From: Phycisphaeraceae bacterium | GTDB taxonomy: Bacteria; Planctomycetota; Phycisphaerae; Phycisphaerales; UBA1924 | Direction: 5' to 3' | Length of the DNA stretch: 64,000 bases | NCBI GenBank assembly: GCA_019636625.1 | Contig: JAHBXE010000002.1 | Coordinates: 124,001 to 188,000 of the forward strand | Notes under the pieces: generated by a model | Database searches by the model: none | What the model was told of the DNA's origin: nothing | What the model saw: the letters and a program-made list of their open reading frames with translations, nothing else | Program-made: the position numbers and the translations under genes | Part shown: positions 8,301-17,826 of the stretch, one piece after another | Position numbering within the stretch: the first letter of the stretch is position 1 | Layout of the letters: each line of letters starts with the position of its first letter

Positions 8301-11300
8301 ATGCCGCCGATCATCCCGCCTGACATCGCCCAGCCCGACCGCCACGGCGGAGTCCACCGTCCGAGCTGGACGGGCGCGGACCGGTTCGGCGGGCACTACC
8401 TGAGCGAGGAGCACCGGGGCATCTTTGAAGCGACGTCGGGCCTGCCGGGTTGGCAGGACCCGCCGGACAGCCACAAGATCTACGAGACGGCGTACTTCAA
8501 CGGTTCAGTCATTCTTGAGATCGGCGTGTACGGCGGGCGGTCCGCGGTGGTCGCGATGCGCGGCGCCCTGGCCGGCGCGAGGGACCGCGGGCTCGCGCCG
8601 CCACAGTTTTACGGTATTGATATCGATGGGGCCGCCATGGGCCGCGGCGCGGAGACGATCCGTCGCGAGGGCCTCGCGGAGCACGCCCTGCTCTTTCACG
8701 GCGACCTGGCGCGGTTCCTCGCCGAGGTGCCGATCACGCCCTCGATGGTCTTCGTGGATGGCGACCACGCCTACCCGGGGTGCTGGAACGACCTGCGGCT
8801 GCTCGCTTCGCGACTGGCTCCGGGGACGCCGGTGGTGTGCCATGACTACGGCTGGCTGGCGGGCGTTCGGGAGGCCGTGGATGAGGCCATCCGGGCGGGC
8901 GCGTACGAGAAGATGGGGCAGTTCTGCACGTCGGTCCTGCTTCGCGCGACGGATGTGCGCGTGCCGGGCCGGCCGAGCGTGGCGCGCGGGCTCAAGCCCG
9001 CCACCTTCGGCGCCCTGCGCGATGCGCTGTTCAAGCGGTACTTCCGTGCCTCGCCGCCGCGGCTCCGGGCGGACCGGGCGTTCACGCCGACACGGGACCT
9101 GACGGTCGCGGCCCGAGCGGAGTTGCTCGGCCTGCCGGCTCCGGAGCGCGTGGGGGATGACTGGCCGCACGTTTGCGGGCGGACCGGCGGCGGGTTGGCC
9201 CGTTCGCTGCCGAAGCTATCGATCATCACGCCGACGCTCAACGCGGGTTCCTATCTGGAAGACACCATCCGATCCGTGGCGATGCAGGGCTACCCGAACC
9301 TGGAGCACATCATCGTCGATCGCGGGTCGACCGACGACACGCTCGACATCGCCCGGCGTTACCGCGAGCATGTCTCCGCCGTGTTTGCGGATGCTTCCCA
9401 AGGCGTCACGGGCCGGATGCGTCGGGCGCTGGGCGCGGCTTCCGGGGAGCGGCTGGTCTGGCTTGAGGGGGGCGAGGTGCTTCCTCCCAACGCGCTGCAG
9501 ACGATCGGCGAGGCCGTCGCGTCGGCGTCGGCCGCTCTTCCATCCGCGCGGGATCGGGCGTGCGGGCTTCGCCAACCGATCGAGAAGTTCCTGACGCCCG
9601 GCGATGCGTGGCTCGGTGGGCGGGTGTTCCACATCGACGATCTTGCCGGTCGGCGTACGCCCCTGGCCCCGCACGAGGTGCATCAGGTCGCGTATCACCA
9701 CGGCCAGGTGATCCTCGCTGTCGGCACGCTCGGCGGGCGGGCCGGGTTGGTCGAGCTTCGCGGGGCGCTGGCGGGCGCCCGCGACCGCGTGCTGCCGGCG
9801 CCCCAGCTCTTCGCGGTTGACGCCAGCGCCGAGGCCCTCGGTGCCATGCGTGACGCGATGGATCGAGCGGGCCTGTCGAACCACGCGGCACTGTACCTCG
9901 GCGAGCTGCGCGCCTTCCTGCGCGAGTTGCCGATCACGCCGACCCTGGTGCTGCTGGATGGCCTGTATGGTTACGACGAGTGTCGCGATGTGCTCCGCGA
10001 ACTGCGCGGCGTTCTGGCGCCGGGTACTCCGCTGATCGCACGCCAGTACTTCCGCAGCAAAGCGGTGCACCGGGCGATCGATGAAGCCCTCAGCGAGGGG
10101 CACTTTGGTCGCATCGGTCTCATCGGCGGGATGCTCATGACCAGCGGCGGGCCCGAGTCCGCGGGATCTGCTCCCCTGTTCCGTGGGCGGGGACTCTCCG
10201 CGGCGACCTTCGAGGCCACGCGAGGGGCGCTCCTGGGTGAACTCTCGGGCCGTCCGCCGCTGGAGGGACGAGGGTTGGTCACGGGCGAGGCTCGCCGCGA
10301 ACTGGTGGGCGAACACCACGACCACATCGCGAGCGGACGGGGCCGATGGCCGTACGCGGCGGCGCGGGCGGCCTTGCCGCCGACCATGCCCAGCGGGAAG
10401 CCCTGGCCGAAGATTTCGATCGTCACGCCGAGCTACAACCAAGGGCGTTACATCGAAGAGACGATCCTCTCGGTTCGTCATCAGGGCTACCCGAACGTCG
10501 AGCACATCATCATGGATGGCGGGTCGACGGACGACACGCCGGACATCATCGATCGGTACCGCGACGGCTTCGCCCACGCCGTGTCGCAGAAGGACAGGGG
10601 GCAGTCCGACGCGATCAACCGGGGGTTCAAGCTTGCAACGGGCGAGATTCTCACGTGGCTCAACAGCGACGACATGCTCGCCGAGGGGGCGCTGGCGGCG
10701 ATCGCCATGGCGTTCGAGACTTCGGGTGCGGACATGGTCGTCGGCGAGTGCCATGTGCATCGCGAGGGCAAGGTTGAGTCCCGGCACCTCACGGCGTGCG
10801 ACCATGGGCCATTGCCGCTGGAGGACCTTTTCGACCTCGACGGCTGCTGGCTCGAGGGCCAGTTCTTCTACCAACCCGAGGTGATGTTCTCACGCCGGAT
10901 CTGGGAGAGGGCGGGCGCGCATGTGCGCGAGGACCTGTACCACAGCATGGACTACGACCTCTGGCTGCGGATGGCCAGGGCCGGAGCGAGGATGCACGTC
11001 ATTGGCCGGCCGGTGGCGCTCTTCCGGGCCCACGAGGAGCAGAAGACCGCGGGCAACGTGGTCGGCGGGTATCGGGTGGAACTTCCCAAGGCCCGTGACG
11101 CGTTCATCGAGCGGGAGGGATTGTCGTGGTCGGGCCAGACGCAGCCTCGCCGTCGCGGCGGGCTGCGGGTCGTCCTGTTCAACGATCTCGGCTTTGCCTA
11201 CGGCGCCGGGATCGCGCACAGGCGTATGGCCGAGGCTTTCCTGAACGCGGGGCACGATGTGTTCGCTGTCGCCGCCAGCCTGACGGACTACCACAGCTCC

Positions 11301-12830
11301 GCCCCCCGCGCCACGCACGAGGACACCGTCCGGAAAATCGCCGGCTTCAATCCCGACCTGGTCGTCATCGGCAACCTGCACGGCGCCGCGCTCGAACCTT
11401 CGCTCCTCGGCGCCATCGCGGCGAGGTTCCGGACGGCGTTCATCATGCACGACCAGTGGCTGCTCACGGGTCGGTGCGCGTATTCGGGGGCGTGCGAGAA
11501 GTACAAGGTTCGCTGCGATGGAGGGTGCACCTGCCCGCAGGTTCACCCGATGATGGAGGGGCCGTTGGTCGGCCCCGCCTGGGAGTCGAAGCGCCGCGTG
11601 CTCGGGGGGAGCCCGAGCCTTGCGACGTGGACCAACAGCGACTGGCTGAACACGCGTGCGACGGAAGCGCTTTCCGGCGCGGGGCGTCTGGCGGGACCGG
11701 GGCCGCTTCCGATCAAGTTCGGGTTCGAGCTGGATACCTTCCGGCCGCGGGACAAGTCCGCCTGCCGCGACGCGCTCGGGTTGCCGCAGGACGCGTTCAT
11801 CATCATGTCCTCCGCCTCGTCGGTGAGCGACCCTCGCAAGGGGCTTTCGCACTTGGCCGATGCGCTGGCGATGCTGCGGCTGCGCGATGCGCAGGTCGTG
11901 TGCGTCGGCTGGTTCGGCGATCGCGAGGAGCCGCCGGTGCCCGGCATGCGTGCCATGGGGTACATGAAGGACCCTCGCCAGCTCGCGACGCTGTACGCCG
12001 CGGCCGATGTCTTTGTCGGGCCCAGCCTCGAGGAAGCGTTCGGGCAGGTCTTTATCGAGGCCGCGGCGTGCGGTACGCCCAGCGTCGCGTATCCCGTTGG
12101 CGGGATTCCCGAGGCGCTCAAGCATGGCGTGAGCGGGCTGCTGGCGGCGTCGGTGGACCCGCGTTCACTCGCGGCGGCGATCGGGGAGCTGTACCAGGAT
12201 CGGGCGCTCCGCGAGAACCTGGGGCGGTGGGGGCGGCTCTGGGTGGAGAATGAGTGGTCGATGAGCGCCTCGTACCACCGCCTGTTCCAGGTCATGCGTC
12301 GGAGCGGGTGGCTTGAGGAGCTTGGGCTGGGTCGTCGGCTGCACCTTTCGGTACGCCCCAGACCTGTGCCGGATGTGTCCGTCATCGGACCGACGATGCC
12401 CGGTTGGCGTGCGGTGTCGGGGCTGGACTACTGGGAGGGGCCGTACCCGGACCGGGGGATCGGGCGGTGCCGGTGGGCGCTGGGGCCGTCGGCGGTTGTC
12501 GAGGTGGAGGCGGACAGCCCGGACCAGGCCACGCTCGTGGTCTCGTGCCGGAACTTCCACCATGGGCAGCGGGTCCGGGTGGTTCACGAGGGCACGGTGG
12601 TTGGCGAGCAGGCCCTTCGGGCCGACGATGGTGGAACCCAGGACCAGGTGCTGTCGTTCCCCGTGTCGCTCCGTCGCGGCGGCAACCGTATCGAGATGCA
12701 CTTCTGGAAGTGGTCAACGGGCCAGGGCGAACGGCCGATGGCGATCCTGATCACGGGGATTACAGTGATCCCGCGCTCGAGCGTGGCGCTCACGATCGAG
12801 ACCAAGCCGGTGGCACCCGCCCCCGCGTGA
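8301..12830 (+). CDS. Multidomain methyltransferase/glycosyltransferase protein with internal duplication
   Basis: The 1509-residue protein has six recognisable parts. Residues about 65-243 are a class I methyltransferase (Methyltransf_24-like; EIGVYGGRS, FVDGDHAYPGC, CHDYGW). Residues 302-400 are a short GT2 domain. Residues 458-647 are a second, diverged copy of the methyltransferase. Residues 700-940 are a complete GT2 domain (TPSYNQG, DGGSTDDT, LNSDDML). Residues 948-1340 are a GT4 GT-B glycosyltransferase (PSLEEAFGQVFIEAAACG). Residues 1354-1509 are a beta-rich domain, possibly carbohydrate-binding. The first GT2 and second methyltransferase copies have lost key motif residues and look non-catalytic. 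GAGAGGGTG precedes the ATG. It likely assembles and modifies a surface glycan together with the upstream GT9 protein; the product is unknown. Confidence 0.82.
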   Translation: MPPIIPPDIAQPDRHGGVHRPSWTGADRFGGHYLSEEHRGIFEATSGLPGWQDPPDSHKIYETAYFNGSVILEIGVYGGRSAVVAMRGALAGARDRGLAPPQFYGIDIDGAAMGRGAETIRREGLAEHALLFHGDLARFLAEVPITPSMVFVDGDHAYPGCWNDLRLLASRLAPGTPVVCHDYGWLAGVREAVDEAIRAGAYEKMGQFCTSVLLRATDVRVPGRPSVARGLKPATFGALRDALFKRYFRASPPRLRADRAFTPTRDLTVAARAELLGLPAPERVGDDWPHVCGRTGGGLARSLPKLSIITPTLNAGSYLEDTIRSVAMQGYPNLEHIIVDRGSTDDTLDIARRYREHVSAVFADASQGVTGRMRRALGAASGERLVWLEGGEVLPPNALQTIGEAVASASAALPSARDRACGLRQPIEKFLTPGDAWLGGRVFHIDDLAGRRTPLAPHEVHQVAYHHGQVILAVGTLGGRAGLVELRGALAGARDRVLPAPQLFAVDASAEALGAMRDAMDRAGLSNHAALYLGELRAFLRELPITPTLVLLDGLYGYDECRDVLRELRGVLAPGTPLIARQYFRSKAVHRAIDEALSEGHFGRIGLIGGMLMTSGGPESAGSAPLFRGRGLSAATFEATRGALLGELSGRPPLEGRGLVTGEARRELVGEHHDHIASGRGRWPYAAARAALPPTMPSGKPWPKISIVTPSYNQGRYIEETILSVRHQGYPNVEHIIMDGGSTDDTPDIIDRYRDGFAHAVSQKDRGQSDAINRGFKLATGEILTWLNSDDMLAEGALAAIAMAFETSGADMVVGECHVHREGKVESRHLTACDHGPLPLEDLFDLDGCWLEGQFFYQPEVMFSRRIWERAGAHVREDLYHSMDYDLWLRMARAGARMHVIGRPVALFRAHEEQKTAGNVVGGYRVELPKARDAFIEREGLSWSGQTQPRRRGGLRVVLFNDLGFAYGAGIAHRRMAEAFLNAGHDVFAVAASLTDYHSSAPRATHEDTVRKIAGFNPDLVVIGNLHGAALEPSLLGAIAARFRTAFIMHDQWLLTGRCAYSGACEKYKVRCDGGCTCPQVHPMMEGPLVGPAWESKRRVLGGSPSLATWTNSDWLNTRATEALSGAGRLAGPGPLPIKFGFELDTFRPRDKSACRDALGLPQDAFIIMSSASSVSDPRKGLSHLADALAMLRLRDAQVVCVGWFGDREEPPVPGMRAMGYMKDPRQLATLYAAADVFVGPSLEEAFGQVFIEAAACGTPSVAYPVGGIPEALKHGVSGLLAASVDPRSLAAAIGELYQDRALRENLGRWGRLWVENEWSMSASYHRLFQVMRRSGWLEELGLGRRLHLSVRPRPVPDVSVIGPTMPGWRAVSGLDYWEGPYPDRGIGRCRWALGPSAVVEVEADSPDQATLVVSCRNFHHGQRVRVVHEGTVVGEQALRADDGGTQDQVLSFPVSLRRGGNRIEMHFWKWSTGQGERPMAILITGITVIPRSSVALTIETKPVAPAPA

Positions 12831-12865
12831 CCATCGCTCGACTTGGGGTGCGTCCCCGTGGGCTT

Positions 12866-14512
12866 TCAGTTGATGGCCTTCACCGCGTCGATGATGTCGC
12901 GGCTGTTGGCGCAGCGCGGGCACTTGTGCTGGCCACCGAGCTTGCCGCGGGATTGCATCCATCGGTGGAAGGCGCCGACGGGCAGGGGCGTGACCGTTGG
13001 CGGGGCCATGCCCATGTCGTTGGTGCGCTTGACGCCGTAGTCGACGGACTGCGTCTTGAGGACGGCGTCGAATGCATCGCGGAAGCGGGCGATGGCCGAG
13101 GGGTCCGGTTTGCCCTCGACCTCGACGGCGAGCTCGACAGCACCGCGCTGGCCCGGTTCGGGGTACAGGGGCGCGGCGGTGAACTCGCCCACCAGGACGC
13201 CCGTCTGCTTGGACGCCGCGGCGACGGCGTTCTCGATGTGCTCGACGATCAGGTTCTCGCCGAAGGCGTTGATGAAGTGCTTGTGCCGGCCGACGATGCG
13301 CAGCCTTGGCGGGGCGGCCGCTCCCCGGGTGGACCCCAGCGGCGCGGGGATCGAGTCAAACTCCACCACATCGCCGAGGATGTAGCGCCACATCCCCGCG
13401 CAGGTGCTCATGGTCACGACGTACCGCTGCCCCCTCTCCACCTCATCGCACGTGAATGTGGGTGGGTCGGGATCGCCCGCACGCTCAAGCGGGATGAACT
13501 CGAAGAACAGGCCGATGTCCGTGTTGAGGCGGAGGCCGGGATCGCCCCGGGTGTCCTGCATCGCGACAAAGCCTTCGGAGGCGGGGTACAGCTCGAGCCG
13601 GTTGGGGACATCCTCGCCCGAGGCCGAGCCGGACCAGAACTGACGCACCCGGGGATCGAACGGGGCGTACTTCACGCCGCCGTGCACGAAGACCTGCAGA
13701 TTCGGCCAGATCTGGCGGATGGTCGAAACGTCGCGTCCGCGGCCGCGGGCCTCGGCGATGATCCGCTCGAAGAGAACGATCGCCCAGCTCGGCATGCCGG
13801 AGATCATGCGGATGTCTTGGTCGAGGCAGGCCTTGGCCATGGCCTCGATCTTGGTCGGCCAGTGGCTCATGAGCGCGATCTCGGGCCCGGGGGAGTAGAT
13901 CTTGGAGATGGGCCAGCGGATCAGGGGAGTGACGAGGCCGGAGAGGTCGCCGGTGCGGATGCCCTTGTCGCTGGTGGGGCAATCGCTCGAACCGCCGAGG
14001 AACAGGCAGCGCCCGCCGGTCACGCGCGAGAGCGGGATGCCAAAGCGTGCGAGGTTCGCGAAGATGTCGAGCGAGGCGAGGAAGTTCGACTTCATCATCG
14101 CCTTGGAGACCGGGATGAACTTGTCGCCCGCCGTGGTGCCGCTGGTCTGAGCGAAGTCCTGCACCAGCCCGGGCCAGAGCACGTCCGGCTCCGCCCCTTC
14201 GCGCATCCGCGCGATGAGCTCCCGGTACGCGTACCAGTCCGCCACCGGCACCGCCTTGCGATACGCCGGGACGATCTCGGTGTCCGGCAGGGACGAAATC
14301 CGGGCGAAGTCGTGCGAACGTCCGAAGTGCGTGTCTTTCGCCGCCGTCAGCAGTTTGCGGAGCTGCGCCCGCTGGATCGCGGCGGCGTTGTCCGCCCAGT
14401 GGGCCGTGTTCGAGAGCAGCGAGATTCGTCGCAGCAGGCGCAGCCGGAGCCCCGCGCCGACAAGGGAGGTCCAGCGAACCGGGCTTCGCGTTGGGGAGGT
14501 CGAAGTCGTCAT
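12866..14512 (-). CDS. GH3-family acyl-acid amido synthetase-like protein
   Basis: The 548-residue product matches the GH3 auxin-responsive family of adenylate-forming enzymes. The family motif QTSGTTAGDKFIP (ATP-binding P-loop-like, about residue 140) is present, together with FLGGSSD, and later YPASEGFVAMQ and YILGDVVEF. Plant relatives adenylate a carboxylic acid and join it to an amino acid; bacterial substrates are mostly unknown. The ATG at 14512 is preferred because upstream in-frame sequence reaches back into the hydrolase gene. An alpha/beta hydrolase gene lies 37 nt upstream on the same strand, suggesting an operon that makes and breaks, or activates and releases, the same type of acyl compound. 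That pairing is inference. Confidence 0.85.
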   Translation of the reverse strand: MTTSTSPTRSPVRWTSLVGAGLRLRLLRRISLLSNTAHWADNAAAIQRAQLRKLLTAAKDTHFGRSHDFARISSLPDTEIVPAYRKAVPVADWYAYRELIARMREGAEPDVLWPGLVQDFAQTSGTTAGDKFIPVSKAMMKSNFLASLDIFANLARFGIPLSRVTGGRCLFLGGSSDCPTSDKGIRTGDLSGLVTPLIRWPISKIYSPGPEIALMSHWPTKIEAMAKACLDQDIRMISGMPSWAIVLFERIIAEARGRGRDVSTIRQIWPNLQVFVHGGVKYAPFDPRVRQFWSGSASGEDVPNRLELYPASEGFVAMQDTRGDPGLRLNTDIGLFFEFIPLERAGDPDPPTFTCDEVERGQRYVVTMSTCAGMWRYILGDVVEFDSIPAPLGSTRGAAAPPRLRIVGRHKHFINAFGENLIVEHIENAVAAASKQTGVLVGEFTAAPLYPEPGQRGAVELAVEVEGKPDPSAIARFRDAFDAVLKTQSVDYGVKRTNDMGMAPPTVTPLPVGAFHRWMQSRGKLGGQHKCPRCANSRDIIDAVKAIN

Positions 14513-14549
14513 GGATGCAGGGCGGGGACCGAAAGACCGGCGGGCCGGA

Positions 14550-15422
14550 TCAGGCGCGGCGATCGAGCTCGGTCGCGAAGTCAAGCAGGGCCTTGGCGAA
14601 CTGGTCGGGCTTCTCGATCATCGGGGCGTGCCCGCACTCATCGAACCAGACGATCCGGGCGTCGCGCAGGAGAGACATGAACTGCTCGGCGGCTTCCGGC
14701 GGGGTGACGATGTCCTGTTTGCCCCAGATGAGCAGGGTCGGGGCTTGGATCTCCGGGATTCGGTCGCCGAGGTGGTTGCGCCGGGCCGAACGGGAGAGCT
14801 TGACCATGGCTCGCGCGCCACCCCGATCGGACAGTTCCTTGTGTGCCCGGTCGAGGTCGGCTTCCTTCATGTGGTTCGCGGGGTCGTAGAAAAGCTCGCC
14901 GATCTTTCGGGAGAGCCACTCACGCGAGGGGCGGATCTGGACATCCGCGACCATCGTCTTTTCGATCAGCCCGCTGGCGCCGGCCAGCACAAGTCCGCTC
15001 ACGAGGTCGGGCCGGTTCAACGCAATCCGCAGGGCGACGTGCCCGCCGAACGAGTTGCCGACGAGGATGGGCGGCGGCGCGTCCTGTCCGGCAAAGTGCT
15101 GTTGCAGGAAGTTGGCGGTCAGGACTTCCACACCCTGGATCGAACAATCATCGCCGCGAAGCTGGAGCAGCGGGATTTCGAGCAGCGTGGCGCGGAGGCG
15201 ATGGCAACACCCGCGGACGACGTCTTCCCAGTGATCGTTCAGGCCGACCAGCCCGTGCAGGAACACGATCGGCCGGCCTTCGCCGATATCCACGACCTGC
15301 GCGGGGACGACCTCTCGCGAAAGTCCGACCAGATTGATGGTGCGGACGTGTTCGGTGGTGGTTGGGCTGCCGGGCGAACTGGTGGGAGGCGGGGACAGTG
15401 AGGAGCTCCGTGGATGAGACAC
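14550..15422 (-). CDS. Alpha/beta hydrolase
   Basis: The 290-residue product has the alpha/beta-hydrolase fold signature: oxyanion-hole segment FLHGLVG, nucleophile elbow GNSFGG (serine, about residue 115), an aspartate in IWGKQDIV and a histidine in CGHAPM, which together make a complete catalytic triad. It may be an esterase, lipase or C-C hydrolase; the substrate is not evident. The start is taken as GTG at 15422 because TACTAT lies 5 nt upstream, fitting a leaderless message; a GTG about 80 nt further in is a possible alternative. It heads a two-gene unit with the GH3-type gene. Confidence 0.8.
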   Translation of the reverse strand: MSHPRSSSLSPPPTSSPGSPTTTEHVRTINLVGLSREVVPAQVVDIGEGRPIVFLHGLVGLNDHWEDVVRGCCHRLRATLLEIPLLQLRGDDCSIQGVEVLTANFLQQHFAGQDAPPPILVGNSFGGHVALRIALNRPDLVSGLVLAGASGLIEKTMVADVQIRPSREWLSRKIGELFYDPANHMKEADLDRAHKELSDRGGARAMVKLSRSARRNHLGDRIPEIQAPTLLIWGKQDIVTPPEAAEQFMSLLRDARIVWFDECGHAPMIEKPDQFAKALLDFATELDRRA

Positions 15423-15427
15423 CCTAG

Positions 15428-15433
15428 ATAGTA
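15428..15433 (-). promoter_or_regulatory. Candidate -10 element of the hydrolase/GH3 operon (leaderless GTG)
   Basis: TACTAT on the minus strand ends 5 nt before the GTG at 15422, with no Shine-Dalgarno sequence between. Confidence 0.45.
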
Positions 15434-15487
15434 CCGGCTTTACCTGCCGCGCGTCGAGGGCAACCGTCCGGGTGGCGTCAGGGTGGG

Positions 15488-16204
15488 CTAACCGACAATC
15501 CGCCCATCCGTCAGGTTCACCACGCGGTCGGCCCGGGAGGCGACTTCCGCATCGTGGGTCACCATGATCATGGTCTGGCCCCGCTCGGCCCGGACCTTGG
15601 CGAGCGCGTCGAGGATCTTGTCCCCCGTGGCACGGTCGAGGTTGCCTGTCGGTTCGTCGGCAAGCAGGACATCCGGATCGTTGATGAGCGCCCGGGCAAT
15701 CGCGACGCGTTGCCGCTCACCGCCGGAGAGCTCCGCCGGGCGGTGACGCAGTCGTTCCCCAAGGCCGAAGGTGGTGAGCAAGGCCTTGGCCTTGTCGGTA
15801 GCGGCGGACGACTTGTGCCCGAGGCCGTCGCGGACCATCGATGCGATCGTGACGTTTTGCAGCACGGTCAACTCGGGAAGCAGGTGGTAGAACTGGAAGA
15901 CAAACCCGACGTTGGTTGCGCGGTACTGGTCAAGATCTCCTGCCCGCAGGTCGGACAGGACCGAATCCCGGAAACGGATGGTGCTGCCGGCGCCGCGGTC
16001 TGGGCGGTCCAGACCGCCGATCAGGTGAAGGAGCGTGGACTTGCCCGAGCCCGAAGCGCCGCGGATGGCCAGCCACTCGCCGCGGCGGACGTCAAGCGAC
16101 ACGCCCCGAAGCACGGGCACATCGACCCGACCCAGTCGATAGGTCTTGTGCAGGTTGGAGACCGACACGATGGTCTGCGCGGATGGTGGCGCGGCGGTGG
16201 TCAT
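15488..16204 (-). CDS. lolD: ABC transporter ATP-binding protein, LolD/MacB type
   Basis: The 238-residue ATPase has Walker A GASGSGKST, the signature LSGGERQRVAIARAL, Walker B DVLLADEP and a switch histidine in MVTHDAEV. Sequence style and partner identify the LolD/MacB/FtsE class, which powers lipoprotein release or export from the inner membrane. Its ATG overlaps the stop of the permease gene upstream by 4 nt, so the two are translationally coupled. The symbol is used in the family sense; an outer-membrane lipoprotein-sorting role is plausible but not shown. Confidence 0.85.
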   Translation of the reverse strand: MTTAAPPSAQTIVSVSNLHKTYRLGRVDVPVLRGVSLDVRRGEWLAIRGASGSGKSTLLHLIGGLDRPDRGAGSTIRFRDSVLSDLRAGDLDQYRATNVGFVFQFYHLLPELTVLQNVTIASMVRDGLGHKSSAATDKAKALLTTFGLGERLRHRPAELSGGERQRVAIARALINDPDVLLADEPTGNLDRATGDKILDALAKVRAERGQTMIMVTHDAEVASRADRVVNLTDGRIVG

Positions 16205-17721
16205 TCAAACCTCAAGGATCGGACGGGGTCCATGTACGCGGCCTTGAGCGCGGGGATCAGGGCGCCGGCGACGCTGGAGAGCACGCCGCCCACGAGGACG
16301 ATCATGGCGCGGATGGGGTCCATGTCGCTGGGGATGCGGGAGAAGTAGTAGATCTGCGGGTCCCAGACGACGAGGCCGAACTGCCGGCCGAGCCACTCGT
16401 GGATGGGGTTGATGTTGCCGACGATCAAGAGGGCGGCGATACCGCCCAGGATCGCGCCCACCAGGCCGATCGCGAGGCCGTAGGAGAGCCACAGGCCGGC
16501 GACGCCGCGGCGGGAGGCGCCGATGGCCCGCAGCACGCCGATGTCCTTGGTCTTTTCGCTGACCATGGCCCAGAAGATGGCGAGGACGAGGAACACGGCG
16601 GTGAGGGAGATGATGCCGAAGAGAAAGAGCATCAGGCCGATTTCTTTTTCGATGGCGCCGATCATGGTGCCGTGGCGGCTCTTCCAGGTCTGGACTTGCA
16701 GGTTCTTGTCCTCCGAGTCCGGGGGGGGGGAAATCTGGCCCTGGTTGGCGCGGGCGAACTCGGCGTAGATCTCGCGAACGCGAGCCTGGAGGGTGGGCTC
16801 GGTGATGCCGGGTTTGGCCTTGACCAGCACGGTCGTGACGCGCGCGGGGTTGCGGATCATGACGGGTCGGGGCTGGCCGGTCTCCGGGTCGGGACGGGTG
16901 ACGATGTTGCCGGCGGCGTCACGCTGGACGCGTTCGGCTTCATCCATGTAGAGCATGGCCTGGAGTTCGTCGAGGCGCAGGAGCGTGAGGTTCGCGTCGA
17001 GTTCGAAGAGGCCGGTGTGGAACTGGTTGGCGATGGGGAGAATGCGGCTCTGGACGGAAAGGGAGGTGCCGCGACCGTCAAGCGGAACGACCGAGAGCGT
17101 GGCCTTGCGGCCTGGGAGAAAGATGTAGGGGTCGAGCACGCCGCCGGAGAGGCGCTCGTTGTAACCGCCCATCATGACGCCGACGACGAGGGCGGCGCGG
17201 GCATCGTTGGGCGAGCCTTCGCGCGGGACAGCCAGAGCGTTGCCCCAGTCGCGCACTTCCTTCAGGCGGGACTTCCAGTCCGGGTCGAGACGGAGGTCGA
17301 TGCCCTTGGTGTCCGTCGGCATGGGCTTGTCGAGGGGCTGCCACCAGAGCGAGTCGCGGAACTTGACGACACGGTCGAAGGAATCGGGATCGACACCCCA
17401 GAGCATGCCCGTGCGGGGCGTGCCCGAGAGGGGGAGTTGGAGCATGCCGAAACTCTCGATGATCGGAGCCGCGGCCTCGACCATCGGGTCGGCTTCGAGG
17501 CGCCGGCACAGGTCGTCGTAGTGGGCGAAGCCGGTGGTGGGGTAGGAGATGAGAACGTCGCCGATGAGGGTCTTCCCGGACTGGAGGAATGTCGTGAGGA
17601 ACCCGCCCATGACGGACCAGACGATGAGGACCATGGCGGTGCAGAGTGTGACCGCGAGGGCGGCCAGGAGGGGCATGACCTTGTGGGTGAGGTACTTGAA
17701 GGTGAGAAGGAGTTGGTACAC
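16201..17721 (-). CDS. ABC transporter permease, LolC/LolE-FtsX type
   Basis: The 506-residue protein has one N-terminal membrane helix (about residues 15-40), a large periplasmic domain (about 45-350) and three C-terminal helices with the FtsX/MacB core (EKEIGLMLFLFGIISLTAVF, VLRAIGASRRGVAGL, PALKAAYMDPVRSLRFE). This is the LolC/LolE layout. It is coupled to the downstream ATPase by a 4-nt overlap. The start is GTG at 17721: a TACACT hexamer lies 8 nt upstream and there is no Shine-Dalgarno sequence. A run of ten G (plus strand, 16721-16730) encodes PPP in the periplasmic domain and is a potential slippage site. Confidence 0.85.
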   Translation of the reverse strand: MYQLLLTFKYLTHKVMPLLAALAVTLCTAMVLIVWSVMGGFLTTFLQSGKTLIGDVLISYPTTGFAHYDDLCRRLEADPMVEAAAPIIESFGMLQLPLSGTPRTGMLWGVDPDSFDRVVKFRDSLWWQPLDKPMPTDTKGIDLRLDPDWKSRLKEVRDWGNALAVPREGSPNDARAALVVGVMMGGYNERLSGGVLDPYIFLPGRKATLSVVPLDGRGTSLSVQSRILPIANQFHTGLFELDANLTLLRLDELQAMLYMDEAERVQRDAAGNIVTRPDPETGQPRPVMIRNPARVTTVLVKAKPGITEPTLQARVREIYAEFARANQGQISPPPDSEDKNLQVQTWKSRHGTMIGAIEKEIGLMLFLFGIISLTAVFLVLAIFWAMVSEKTKDIGVLRAIGASRRGVAGLWLSYGLAIGLVGAILGGIAALLIVGNINPIHEWLGRQFGLVVWDPQIYYFSRIPSDMDPIRAMIVLVGGVLSSVAGALIPALKAAYMDPVRSLRFE

Positions 17722-17729
17722 GGGTGGGG

Positions 17730-17735
17730 AGTGTA
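17730..17735 (-). promoter_or_regulatory. Candidate -10 element of the ABC exporter operon (leaderless GTG)
   Basis: TACACT on the minus strand ends 8 nt before the GTG start at 17721; no Shine-Dalgarno sequence intervenes. Confidence 0.45.
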
Positions 17736-17826
17736 GAGGGGACGGCGGTGGGGGATGGGGGTGGGCGATTACGACAATCGAACCAGATTCAACGAGCCAC
17801 GGCTTGCGTGCATCCGGAGAGGTGGT

